Source of the DNA: CAZAGT01 sp964484515
Lineage (GTDB): Bacteria > Desulfobacterota > DSM-4660 > Desulfatiglandales > HGW-15
Assembly: GCA_964484515.1 (NCBI GenBank)
Contig: CAZAGT010000195.1
Location: 1 to 9,249, forward strand
Direction: 5' to 3'
Length of the DNA: 9,249 nt
Shown: positions 1-7,177 of the stretch, one piece after another
Layout: the number at the start of each line of letters is the position of its first letter
Numbering within the stretch: position 1 is the first letter of the stretch
Notes under the pieces: generated by a model
The model's database searches: none
The model's input: only the letters and a program-made list of their open reading frames with translations
Told to the model about the DNA's origin: nothing
Translations under genes and position numbers: made by a program

Positions 1-95
1 CGGCCGTGAGCTCGGGGCCGAACGGCTTGCAAGCTTCTTCAGCGTTCGAGCAGGTCACGTTTCGTTTCTTGAAAAGAGACCCCCATGGCCGGGCG
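1..95. other. Unassigned left edge, downstream of lipA
   Basis: This stretch lies past the lipA stop codon on the minus strand. I see no convincing gene. A minus-strand frame is open from a GTG at 58-56 to the window edge, but it has no clear ribosome-binding site and is too short to recognise. I also see no strong GC hairpin followed by a T run, so transcription of lipA may continue leftward. The coding content of this edge cannot be settled from this window. Confidence 0.4.
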
Positions 96-1028
96 TTAAG
101 GTATCAAAGATCTCTCTGCACGAAGTTTCATACGAGTATCCTCAGCCTTGCCGCGCGCTTGATAGAGTTCCTTGGCGTGATAGGAACTCCGAACAAACGG
201 TCCACTGGCGACCTCTTTGAAGCCCATGCCCAAGGCCGTAATACGCCACTCTGCAAAGGATTCAGGGGGAATGAAACGCCTCACAGGTAGGTGTTCCTTC
301 GTAGGCTGGAGATATTGGCCCAGGGTGAGCATCCGGCACCCGACACCCAGGAGATCTTGGAGTGTCTGTGCGATCTCTGAAGACGATTCTCCGAGCCCGA
401 GCATGAGGCCGGACTTGGTTGGGATAGCGGGCGCATAACGCCGTGCCCCACGCAGGAGATCAAGAGAGCGCCGGTAGTCGGCGCCCGGTCGGACCAGGGG
501 ATAAAGGCGCGGCACGGTTTCGAGGTTGTGATTCAGGACATCAGGGCGAGCGTCGAGGACGGTGCGCAGGGCGGTCTGATCGCCCTGAAAATCGGGCACC
601 AGTACTTCGACCATGGCGTCGGGTGTTCTCGCATCGATTGCCGCGAGGGTCTCCGCAAAACAATGCGCGCCGCCGTCGGAAAGATCGTCGCGCGTCACCG
701 AGGTAACGACGACATAACGGAGCGACATCGCCTCGACGGCCTCAGCGATCCGAAAGGGCTCTTTCGGATCCGGTGCGTCCAGGGGGCCTTGAGGCACGGC
801 GCAAAAACGGCAATTGCGTGTACAGCGTGCGCCCATGATCAAAAAGGTGGCCGTTTTGGAGGAGAAGCACTCCCACAGATTGGGGCATTTGGCCTCTTGG
901 CAGACGGTATGGAGACGCCCCTTTTTAAGCAGGCCGCGAACATCCTCATAGACGGGACCCGTGGGAAGCCGCCGCTTCAACCAGGGTGGTTTCTGGGTGC
1001 AAGCTGAATGCGTTTGCTGGTCTCCCAT
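96..1028 (-). CDS. lipA: Lipoyl synthase (radical SAM)
   Basis: LipA inserts two sulfurs into a protein-bound octanoyl group to make the lipoyl cofactor, here most obviously for the GcvH encoded upstream. The 310-residue product has the family's auxiliary-cluster motif CX4CX5C (C43, C48, C54), the radical-SAM motif CX3CX2C (C69, C73, C76) and the C-terminal RSSYHA motif (280-285), whose serine ligates the auxiliary cluster. KPPWLKRRLPTG near residues 13-24 is the usual LipA N-terminal signature, and length matches the family. The start is uncertain. ATG at 1028 is used here, but a TTG at 1034 in the same frame sits about 7 bases after a GGGGA and may be better placed; the product changes by two residues. 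It follows gcvPB by 106 bases with no clear terminator between, so it may be read with the gcv genes, from its own promoter, or both. Identity is secure; the start is not. Confidence 0.96.
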   Translation of the reverse strand: MGDQQTHSACTQKPPWLKRRLPTGPVYEDVRGLLKKGRLHTVCQEAKCPNLWECFSSKTATFLIMGARCTRNCRFCAVPQGPLDAPDPKEPFRIAEAVEAMSLRYVVVTSVTRDDLSDGGAHCFAETLAAIDARTPDAMVEVLVPDFQGDQTALRTVLDARPDVLNHNLETVPRLYPLVRPGADYRRSLDLLRGARRYAPAIPTKSGLMLGLGESSSEIAQTLQDLLGVGCRMLTLGQYLQPTKEHLPVRRFIPPESFAEWRITALGMGFKEVASGPFVRSSYHAKELYQARGKAEDTRMKLRAERSLIP

Positions 1029-1058
1029 TACCAAATCGGTTTCCCCACTTCTTGAATC

Positions 1059-1073
1059 AAGGATAATATCCTT
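1059..1073. promoter_or_regulatory. Palindrome over the lipA -10 (candidate operator)
   Basis: AAGGATA and TATCCTT (plus strand) form a perfect 7-1-7 inverted repeat around a single central base. It overlaps the TATTAT -10 candidate of lipA. The shape suits a dimeric repressor site. The arms do not match the Fur or PerR consensus, so no regulator is named. As RNA it would be only a weak AU-rich hairpin, which makes a terminator less likely. Confidence 0.4.
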
Positions 1074-1082
1074 ACATGTACA

Positions 1083-1102
1083 ACTTTAGCTCACTTTAGC
1101 TC
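1083..1102. repeat. Perfect tandem 10-base repeat upstream of lipA
   Basis: ACTTTAGCTC occurs twice with no gap, at 1083-1092 and 1093-1102. It lies about 15 to 39 bases upstream of the candidate lipA -10, roughly where a -35 element or an activator site would be. The 10-base period is about one helical turn, which suits side-by-side binding of a regulator. It could equally be a chance slippage duplication. Confidence 0.45.
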
Positions 1103-1134
1103 AATTGCAACTCTCGTCACTCGGATTTGTCTGC

Positions 1135-2592
1135 TTACCCCGCCAAGCAAGGTCGCCTGGCGGCGGCGGTTTCATCCAACCTTCTCACCCGGGTCGAATA
1201 CGGCGCTTCCCGCAACATCTCCGGCTCTTCCCGGGCCTCCTGCGCGATGGCCCTGCAGGCGGCGATGAAACGATCGAGTTCCTCCTTGGACTCCGTTTCG
1301 GTCGGCTCGATCATGATCGCTCCGTTGACCACCAAGGGGAAATAGATTGTCGGCGGATGAAAACCGTAATCCATTAAACGCTTGGCTATGTCCAGTGTGG
1401 TCACTTTTTGGATCCTTTGAAACTCATCGGAGAAGACACATTCGTGCATACAGGGCCTGTCAAAGGGCAGGTGAAAGATCCCTTTTAATTCCTCTTTGAC
1501 GTAATTGGCATTCAAGACGGCGAGTTGACTGACTCTCCTGAGATTGTCCGCCCCCATAGTGCGGATGTAACTATAGGCCTTCAGCATAACACCAAAATTT
1601 CCGTAGAAGGCGTGTAACCTGCCGATCGAGTCCGGAAAGTCTGCCGAAAGTGCGTAACGGCCGTCCTTTTCGATCACGCGCGGCACCGGCAGAAACCGCT
1701 CAAGGTGTCTTTTGACACAAACGGGGCCACTACCGGGACCGCCTCCGCCATGGGGCGTCGAAAAGGTCTTGTGGAGATTGAGGTGGAGCACGTCAACGCC
1801 CATGTCTCCCATATGGACGAGGCCCATCAGGGCGTTCATGTTGGCCCCGTCACAGTACACCAGACCGCCCTTAGCGTGGACGACTGCCGCTATTCTTCCG
1901 ATTTCTTCCTCGAAGAGGCCGAGCGTGTTCGGATTCGTCACCATGACGCCGGCGGTATCCTCGTCCATGACCTTCGCAATGGTATCGGCCGCGAGGATCC
2001 CCTGGTTGCCCGAAGCGACCGGAACGGGCCGGTATCCACAGAGCGCCGCGCTGGCAGGGTTTGTACCATGAGCGGTATCCGGCACGATAATCTTGGAGCG
2101 GGGTTGTCCCCTGCTTTGGTGGTAGGCGTGGAAGATGAGCATACCGGCTAGCTCCCCATGGGCCCCGGCTGCCGGCTGCAGGGTAACTGCGTCAAGCCCC
2201 GAGATTGCAGTCAAAAAGCGCTCCAACTCGGCCATCGCTCTGAGGGCGCCCTGCGCAAGGCCGGCGGGGAGAAGAGGATGCGCACCAGCAAATCCCGGCA
2301 GACTTGCCGTCTTCTCGTTGATCTTGGGGTTGTATTTCATTGTACAGGAACCCAGAGGGTACACACCGGTATCGACTCCAAAATTCCATTGGGAGAGCCG
2401 CGTATAATGACGCACCACGTCGATCTCGGAGAGGTCGGGTAGATCAGGGCCCTGCCCAGCAACGTCCTCCGGCAACGGGCTGGCGGCGACATCTGAGCGG
2501 GGTAAAGAGAACCCGCTCCTTCCCTGCTTCCCCTTTTCCCAGAGTAATGGCTCGTCAAGTATGAGGCCCGTATTTCCCAGGGAGGCTTTCAC
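1135..2592 (-). CDS. gcvPB: Glycine dehydrogenase (decarboxylating) subunit 2
   Basis: GcvPB is the PLP-carrying half of the two-subunit glycine decarboxylase (P protein). It decarboxylates glycine and passes the aminomethyl group to the lipoyl arm of GcvH. The 485-residue product shows the family motifs: DTGVYPLGSCTMKYNP (74-89), DTAHGTNPASAA (172-183), the PLP pocket YCDGANMNA (246-254, D248 for the pyridine nitrogen) and the Schiff-base lysine K275 in LNLHKTFSTPHGGGGPG. Length is normal. I chose GTG at 2592: a GAGGAG lies 8 bases upstream (2606-2601), the protein then starts with the usual N-terminal region, and the frame overlaps the gcvPA stop by 4 bases (GTGA). An upstream in-frame start at 2652 would add 20 residues lying wholly inside gcvPA and is unlikely. 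The overlap suggests translational coupling and equal subunit dosage. Confidence 0.96.
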   Translation of the reverse strand: MKASLGNTGLILDEPLLWEKGKQGRSGFSLPRSDVAASPLPEDVAGQGPDLPDLSEIDVVRHYTRLSQWNFGVDTGVYPLGSCTMKYNPKINEKTASLPGFAGAHPLLPAGLAQGALRAMAELERFLTAISGLDAVTLQPAAGAHGELAGMLIFHAYHQSRGQPRSKIIVPDTAHGTNPASAALCGYRPVPVASGNQGILAADTIAKVMDEDTAGVMVTNPNTLGLFEEEIGRIAAVVHAKGGLVYCDGANMNALMGLVHMGDMGVDVLHLNLHKTFSTPHGGGGPGSGPVCVKRHLERFLPVPRVIEKDGRYALSADFPDSIGRLHAFYGNFGVMLKAYSYIRTMGADNLRRVSQLAVLNANYVKEELKGIFHLPFDRPCMHECVFSDEFQRIQKVTTLDIAKRLMDYGFHPPTIYFPLVVNGAIMIEPTETESKEELDRFIAACRAIAQEAREEPEMLREAPYSTRVRRLDETAAARRPCLAG

Positions 2593-3920
2593 GACTGGAT
2601 CTCCTCGATCAAGGCATCCATGTCTACCTTTGACACCGTCTCCGTCACACAAAGGAGATAGTGATCGACCATGTCCGGGTAATGGGATGCCAGTGGAAGT
2701 CCTGCGACGATCTTTTTGTTTAGCAGGCGATGGTAGGTGCTCTCGAACCCGGCTGGGAATTGAACGACGAATTCATTGAAGGTCGGACTATCAAAGGGTA
2801 TTCCACAACCGGTTTCCTTTAGTCGTCTCTTCAGATACTCGGCCTTATCGTGATTGAGCTGAGCAAGTTCCCGAATGCCGCTGCCGCCTAGCGAGGCCAG
2901 GTACATCGCCGCCGCCAGGGCGCACAAGCTATTGTTGGTGCAGATATTGGACGTCGCCCTCTCTCGGCGGATATGCTGCTCCCGGGTGGCAAGGGTCAAG
3001 ACATAGCCTCGTTTCCCCTCCATATCGACCGTCTCACCAACCAAGCGGCCGGGCATATTGCGCAGGTGTTTCATCCTGCCGGCAAACATGCCAAGGCCGG
3101 GACCTCCATAGGAAGGAGGTATGCCGAGACTTTGGCCCTCACCGCAGGCGATGTCGGCCCCCTGACTACCGGGATTCTTGACGATTCCGTAAGCAAGCGG
3201 TTCGGTGAAAGCCGCGATCAAAAGGGCATCTTGCCGGTGGGCACGGTCGCTTGCCTCCTGGAGCGCTTCGATGCTCCCCAGGAAGTTCGGCGACTGAACC
3301 ACGACCGCAGCCAGATCTTGCACGTCGTCTAAAGCTGCGAGGTCGGTCCTACCGCTCGGCAGGTAAGGGAGGTAGTGGATTTCATATTTAGAAGGCTTCA
3401 AATACGTATGCACGACGCTACGATAGTGAGGGTGCACTAGGGTGGAAACGGCGACCGACTTTCGTTTCGTAATCCGGAGGGCCATCAGAACCGCCTCAGC
3501 GAGAGCTGATGCCCCGTCATAAAGCGATGCGTTGGAAACTTCCAGCCCGAGCAGCCGGCCGCTGAGGGTCTGATATTCGTAGATCGCCTGCAACGTCCCC
3601 TGGCTTATTTCCGGTTGGTAAGGGGTATAAGCGGTGACAAACTCCGAACGGCTCAAAAGGTGAGTAATGCTCGCCGGGATATGGTGCCGATAGCTGCCGG
3701 CGCCGAGGAATATCCTATAATCGGGAGGTGTCGCGATCGTTCCCGCAAGATGCCCCATCCAATCGCTGAGCTCCCATTCCGTTAAGGGGGCGGGCAGCTC
3801 AAGATCTCCTTTGAAACGGCAATCATCTGGGATGGGGCCGAAAAGATCCTCGATGTGTTCCACACCTATCGCCCGCAACATCGCGGCAACGTCTTCCTGG
3901 GTGTGGGGTAGATATCGCAT
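2589..3920 (-). CDS. gcvPA: Glycine dehydrogenase (decarboxylating) subunit 1
   Basis: GcvPA is the N-terminal half of the split P protein and pairs with GcvPB to form the active glycine decarboxylase. The 443-residue product has the expected order of motifs: MRYLPHTQED at the start, FLGAGSYRHHIPA, TAYTPYQPEISQGTLQ, NASLYDGASALAEA, IPPSYGGPGLGMFA and RATSNICTN. It lacks a PLP lysine of its own, as is normal because that lysine is in GcvPB. Its ATG begins on the base right after the gcvH TAG stop, with no spacer; AAAGGA (3935-3930) inside the end of gcvH serves as ribosome-binding site 9 bases away. Its own TGA overlaps the GTG of gcvPB. The three gcv genes are therefore one tightly coupled unit. 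Length and motifs are typical and I see no frameshift. Confidence 0.96.
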   Translation of the reverse strand: MRYLPHTQEDVAAMLRAIGVEHIEDLFGPIPDDCRFKGDLELPAPLTEWELSDWMGHLAGTIATPPDYRIFLGAGSYRHHIPASITHLLSRSEFVTAYTPYQPEISQGTLQAIYEYQTLSGRLLGLEVSNASLYDGASALAEAVLMALRITKRKSVAVSTLVHPHYRSVVHTYLKPSKYEIHYLPYLPSGRTDLAALDDVQDLAAVVVQSPNFLGSIEALQEASDRAHRQDALLIAAFTEPLAYGIVKNPGSQGADIACGEGQSLGIPPSYGGPGLGMFAGRMKHLRNMPGRLVGETVDMEGKRGYVLTLATREQHIRRERATSNICTNNSLCALAAAMYLASLGGSGIRELAQLNHDKAEYLKRRLKETGCGIPFDSPTFNEFVVQFPAGFESTYHRLLNKKIVAGLPLASHYPDMVDHYLLCVTETVSKVDMDALIEEIQS

Positions 3921-4325
3921 CTACTGGAGTCCTTTGAGCATGTCCAGGTAAGCAGCGGTATTCATGAGGGCCTCAAGTTGAGTGGGATCGGCAGGCACGA
4001 TCTCGATCATCCAGCCCCCTTCGTAGGGTTCCTGGTTGACGAGTTCCGGTGAATCCTCAAGAGCTGAGTTTAACGCAACTATTTCACCACTGATGGGCAT
4101 GTACAATTCGGCCACAGCCTTAACCGATTCCACGACCCCGAACTCAGCTCCCTGCGTGAGCGCGTCACCAACCTTCGGTAGCTCGACAAATACGATATCG
4201 CCAAGCTGATCCTGAGCGTAATCGCTAATCCCGATCCGGCACTTATCGCCTTGGCGCTTTATCCACTCATGATCCTTGGCGTAGAGAAGATCATCGGGCA
4301 AACGTAGCTCACCAATCTCTTTCAT
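3921..4325 (-). CDS. gcvH: Glycine cleavage system H protein
   Basis: GcvH is the small lipoylated carrier that shuttles the aminomethyl intermediate between P and T proteins and is re-oxidised by Lpd. The 134-residue product has YAKDHEWI (15-22), GISDYAQDQLGDIVFVELP (32-50) and the lipoylation site VVESVKA with K69, followed by the conserved PISGEI turn and NQEPYEGGWM (97-106). The start is the ATG at 4325, because AGGAGG lies 7 bases upstream (4338-4333). An in-frame start at 4352 would add nine residues and put this ribosome-binding site inside the gene. Only 37 bases separate it from the amidohydrolase gene upstream, with no terminator between, so it is likely on that transcript. Its modification would depend on LipA at the end of the same run. 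Confidence 0.97.
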   Translation of the reverse strand: MKEIGELRLPDDLLYAKDHEWIKRQGDKCRIGISDYAQDQLGDIVFVELPKVGDALTQGAEFGVVESVKAVAELYMPISGEIVALNSALEDSPELVNQEPYEGGWMIEIVPADPTQLEALMNTAAYLDMLKGLQ

Positions 4326-4332
4326 TGTCCAT

Positions 4333-4338
4333 CCTCCT
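4333..4338 (-). promoter_or_regulatory. Strong ribosome-binding site of gcvH
   Basis: The minus strand reads AAAAGGAGGATGGACA then ATG. AGGAGG is 7 bases from the ATG at 4325, which decides that start over the longer frame beginning at 4352. Confidence 0.85.
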
Positions 4339-4362
4339 TTTCTCGTCCTCAACCCGAAGGCT

Positions 4363-5529
4363 TCATCCTAGTAGTTCCGCGGCAATCCGGCAGAAGGTCT
4401 CAACCCCAATCAATAAGACATCTTCGTTGAAGTCGAACTTCGGGTTGTGGAGGGGCGCGCAACCTTCGCAACCTGTACCGAGGAAGAAGTAGCACCCTTT
4501 GGATCGCTCTAGAAAAAACGACATATCTTCCCCACCCATGGTGGGCTCCGGCTCCACGACACGATCCCCGCCGACCACGTCGGCGGCACAACGATGCACC
4601 ATGTCGGCCATGGTATCGTCGTTCAGCGTCGGCGGATAGCCTTGGGCGTAAGTCAGCTCATAATCGGCGTCCATCGACAGGCAGACGTGCCGGATCATCT
4701 TTTCGATTCGATCGGGCCAGCTGCGCCAGATGTCTCTGTCAAAGGTTCTCGTCGTTCCACTCAGCTCGGCTTCTCCCGGAATGACGTTGAAGGTGCTGCC
4801 GGCGTGAAAACTGGCAACCGTCACAACGGCCGGCTGTAGAGGATTCATCTTGCGGCTGACCAACCGTTGAAGGGCATTAACCACCTCCGTGCCGACCTCC
4901 AGCGCATCCACGCACATATGGGGCATAGCGCCATGTCCGCCTTTACCAATGATCTTGATGTCAAAACGATCCATCGCCGCCATCAGGGGCCCGGCCTTGA
5001 CGCCGATGGTCCCCTCTGGGATGGCCGGCCAGAGGTGGCATCCGAAGGCGTAGTCCACGCGAGGATCTTCCATGACGCCCGCCTCGATCATCGGCTTTGC
5101 CCCGCCGGGGCCTTCTTCGGCAGGTTGAAACAGGAATTTGATCTTGCCCTTTAGCTCGCTCCTGATCTTATGCAACGCGGCGGCGGCACCAAGGACCATG
5201 GCCATGTGGCCGTCGTGTCCGCATGCATGCATCGCCCTTTCGTGAACCGAAGCGAAGGGCAAGCCGGTCTCTTCCGCGACGGGCAAAGCGTCCATGTCGG
5301 AACGAAACAGTAGGGTGGGCCCGGATCGGCCCGTTTCCAGGAGGCCGACAATGCCGAATTGGGCGATGCCGGTCTTCACTTCCAGGTCGAGCTTCTCGAG
5401 ATAATCGGCGACATAGGTGGATGTCTTTTGCTCGGTATACGCCGGTTCGGGAATCTGATGGAGATCGCGGCGGGCACTGATAATAGCGTCTTCGTGATCA
5501 CGGACGAGCTTCCTGAAATCGATCGTCAT
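4363..5529 (-). CDS. M20-family N-acyl-amino-acid amidohydrolase
   Basis: This looks like a cytoplasmic two-metal amidohydrolase of the M20D (hippurate hydrolase / N-acyl-L-amino-acid / IAA-amino-acid hydrolase) group, which cuts the amide bond of N-acylated amino acids. The 388-residue product shows DLHQIPEPAYTE (22-33), MHACGHDGHM (100-109) with metal ligands C103 and H105, QPAEEGPGG (135-143) with E138/E139, H165, the dimerisation-domain GKGGHGAMPH (195-204, H199) and H361 in LHNPKFDFNED. Length is normal and there is no signal peptide. ATG 5529 was chosen because AGGAG lies 5 bases upstream and an HQIPE-type start follows; a start at 5655 would add 42 unrelated residues. One oddity is a CEGC pair (C354, C357) just before H361. 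It sits between a symporter and gcvH, which suggests that the released amino acid is glycine. The substrate is inferred. Confidence 0.88.
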   Translation of the reverse strand: MTIDFRKLVRDHEDAIISARRDLHQIPEPAYTEQKTSTYVADYLEKLDLEVKTGIAQFGIVGLLETGRSGPTLLFRSDMDALPVAEETGLPFASVHERAMHACGHDGHMAMVLGAAAALHKIRSELKGKIKFLFQPAEEGPGGAKPMIEAGVMEDPRVDYAFGCHLWPAIPEGTIGVKAGPLMAAMDRFDIKIIGKGGHGAMPHMCVDALEVGTEVVNALQRLVSRKMNPLQPAVVTVASFHAGSTFNVIPGEAELSGTTRTFDRDIWRSWPDRIEKMIRHVCLSMDADYELTYAQGYPPTLNDDTMADMVHRCAADVVGGDRVVEPEPTMGGEDMSFFLERSKGCYFFLGTGCEGCAPLHNPKFDFNEDVLLIGVETFCRIAAELLG

Positions 5530-5707
5530 GGTATCTCCTATCTCCACGGCGCGAAAACCCGGCTGTGGGATCCTCAACCATCCCCTCCTCGTGATCGCCC
5601 CTGGGCCTTGATGATATCGGGTTTTCCAATTCCCTGGTCCCGAGCCCCTATGCACAAGCCTTTACGCCTTGGAGGACCTCGATCGAGGAGCCGACACCGT
5701 TGATCAG
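5530..5707 (-). promoter_or_regulatory. Foldable 178-base gap, symporter to amidohydrolase
   Basis: This is the longest gap inside the minus-strand gene run and I find no gene in it. A perfect 12-base palindrome CCTCGATCGAGG (5677-5688) lies just after the symporter stop; it has no T run, so it is a poor terminator but could be a processing hairpin. Further on, GAAAACCCG (5626-5618) and CGGGTTTTC (5561-5553) form a 9-bp inverted repeat around 56 bases. Inside it a smaller GGGAT / ATCCC hairpin (5584-5580 with 5571-5567) can form. No convincing -35/-10 pair was found. The gap may set relative expression of transporter and enzyme, or be a structured leader; I do not recognise it as a known riboswitch. 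Confidence 0.4.
5532..5545 (-). promoter_or_regulatory. Tandem ribosome-binding site of the amidohydrolase gene
   Basis: On the minus strand GGAGATA occurs twice in a row directly before ATACC-ATG, which gives two GGAG cores 7 bases apart. The nearer AGGAG (5539-5535) has a 5-base spacer to ATG 5529. The arrangement settles this start and may allow standby ribosome loading; that last point is inference. Confidence 0.6.
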
Positions 5708-7165
5708 TTATGTCCAAACAAACCGCTCCACATGTCGTTTTTCCATGGGTTCGGTCATCAGAGAGATAACGATGAACACGACCATATTCAGGATCAGCCC
5801 TTGGATTCCGGCATGGATATCGTAAAGTTTGGGGATGAACTTAAGGACGATCAGGTAGTTGAACAGGACACCCGCCAGGAGGCCACAGATCGCACCGGCC
5901 TTCGTGGCCCGGGGCCAAAAAAAGGTCGCCGCCGCCAACGGGAGCAATTGGACGATGGAACCGTAGGCCCCCAGTAAGAGGGAGACCAAGGTCTGTCCGC
6001 CAAAGACGGCGACGACATAGGAGACCGCTCCAAATCCCACCACCGAGATACGGACCCACATCGTGGCCTCCTTTTCGGTGTGCTTTTCCCTCTTGAGAGG
6101 TTCAACGAAGTCCTGAGCAAAGATGGATCCGGCCGCATGGGTAATGGTGTCCTGGGTGGACATGGCAGCTGCCAGGGCCGCCGCCAGGATCAGGCCCACA
6201 AGGATCGGGGGGAAGTCCATGTTTGTAAACATCCAGGGTAAGATCCGATCCGGCGGTCCAAGCTCGGCCGGGCTGACCTGCTGAATGCCGGCAAATCCGA
6301 TGAAGAGGACGGGGACGAGGAAAATAGCAAAGGTCGGATACATCACAATCGTCTGCTTCAGCACCCGCTCGCTCTTGGCCGTGTAGGCCTTCATGAACAG
6401 ATGGGGCCACATCGAAAAACCGAGCACAGACACGAGCAGGGCGGAGGCAAAGGCCGCATAGCTCATCTTCGTGCCCGGGCCGACGAGGAGGTGGGTGGGC
6501 TTGGCCGCAGCGATCTCGCGAAACATCTCGGTAGGACCGCCGTAAAGGCTGAAGGCGAAATAGATTCCCAGGATCCAGGCCATCACAATCATGAAGGCGC
6601 CCTGAAAGACATTGGTCCAGGCAACACCGCGCACCCCGCCGAAGAAGACATAGACCACGACGACCAGGTAGGCAATCAGGGCCCCGGCCCAAAAGGGGAT
6701 GCGGCCCCCGGAAGCGATTTCGAAGACGTAGGCGGACCCCTTCATCTGCAGGGTAATGTACTGGATGAAGGCCAGCACCGAGACCGCGGCAATGATGACG
6801 GACAGGGCCTTGGATTGGAACCGATCCGCAAAGAGCTGGGCCTGGGTTACGTAGTGATACGTCTTCCCGGCCCTCAAGGCCCGGGGACCCCAGAGCCACC
6901 AGGGCAACAGACCCAGGGCACAGTAGCCCATGATGTAAAAGGATGCCGCGCCCTTGGAATAGGCCCAACCGGGTCCGCCCAGATAGGCAAAGGCGCTGAA
7001 GATGGCTCCTCCCATCAGGAAATACATGACGACGAAACCGAGGCTTCGGCTGGCAGCGATATATTCAACGACTGAGCTTTCCCGGCCACGGCCGGCAAGC
7101 GCCCCGAGAAAGAGCACGAAAAAGAGGTAGATGAAGACGACAATCAGCGTTAAGATCCATGACAT
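5708..7165 (-). CDS. Sodium:solute symporter (SSS family)
   Basis: This is an inner-membrane Na+-coupled uptake transporter of the SSS family (the PutP/PanF/SGLT group). The 485-residue product has about 13 hydrophobic segments, including roughly 3-22, 45-62, 75-92, 121-140, 157-176, 187-206, 236-252, 274-293, 320-336, 372-388, 393-412, 423-441 and 453-470. The family signature FFGGVRGVAWTNVFQG (174-189) is clear. LAAAMSTQDT (331-340) matches the Na2-site helix, where S336 and T337 correspond to the serine/threonine pair that binds Na+ in PutP. The ATG at 7165 has AAGGAGGG 6 bases upstream, and that site overlaps the stop codon of the DUF3311-type gene, so the two are coupled. The substrate cannot be read from sequence. 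Its place ahead of an N-acyl-amino-acid hydrolase and glycine cleavage genes suggests an acylated amino acid or a related organic acid. Confidence 0.93.
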   Translation of the reverse strand: MSWILTLIVVFIYLFFVLFLGALAGRGRESSVVEYIAASRSLGFVVMYFLMGGAIFSAFAYLGGPGWAYSKGAASFYIMGYCALGLLPWWLWGPRALRAGKTYHYVTQAQLFADRFQSKALSVIIAAVSVLAFIQYITLQMKGSAYVFEIASGGRIPFWAGALIAYLVVVVYVFFGGVRGVAWTNVFQGAFMIVMAWILGIYFAFSLYGGPTEMFREIAAAKPTHLLVGPGTKMSYAAFASALLVSVLGFSMWPHLFMKAYTAKSERVLKQTIVMYPTFAIFLVPVLFIGFAGIQQVSPAELGPPDRILPWMFTNMDFPPILVGLILAAALAAAMSTQDTITHAAGSIFAQDFVEPLKREKHTEKEATMWVRISVVGFGAVSYVVAVFGGQTLVSLLLGAYGSIVQLLPLAAATFFWPRATKAGAICGLLAGVLFNYLIVLKFIPKLYDIHAGIQGLILNMVVFIVISLMTEPMEKRHVERFVWT

Positions 7166-7177
7166 GATCAGCCCTCC

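Larger units (their letters stand above)
1029..1134 (-). promoter_or_regulatory. gcvPB-lipA gap with candidate lipA promoter
   Basis: This 106-base gap is visibly richer in A and T than the genes around it. Reading the minus strand, TATTAT (1068-1063) matches the -10 consensus at 5 of 6 positions and would start RNA near 1056, about 28 bases before lipA. No good TTGACA-like -35 lies 16-18 bases upstream, so a promoter here would be weak or need an activator. The -10 is embedded in a perfect 15-base palindrome, and a tandem 10-base repeat lies just upstream (both listed separately). No intrinsic terminator for gcvPB is visible. The promoter call is inference from motif position. Confidence 0.4.

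Noticed and set aside
1..58. Possible start of another minus-strand gene (GTG at 58-56, open to the edge)
   Set aside because: Only about 19 codons are visible, with a weak upstream context and no recognisable sequence. It could be the next gene but cannot be supported.
1059..1073. Fur or PerR box before lipA
   Set aside because: The 7-1-7 shape fits, but the arm sequence AAGGATA does not match either consensus.
5677..5688. Intrinsic terminator after the symporter gene
   Set aside because: The palindrome has no loop bases beyond its own centre and no T run on the minus strand, so it does not look like a functional intrinsic terminator.
6102..6968. Minus-strand 288-codon frame inside the symporter gene
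   Set aside because: It is in a different frame of a clear SSS gene; the residue pattern is low-complexity and no family is visible.
6401..7075. Plus-strand 224-codon frame opposite the symporter
   Set aside because: Very rich in G, D, E and H, as expected from the antisense of a membrane protein gene; no motif or ribosome-binding site supports it.
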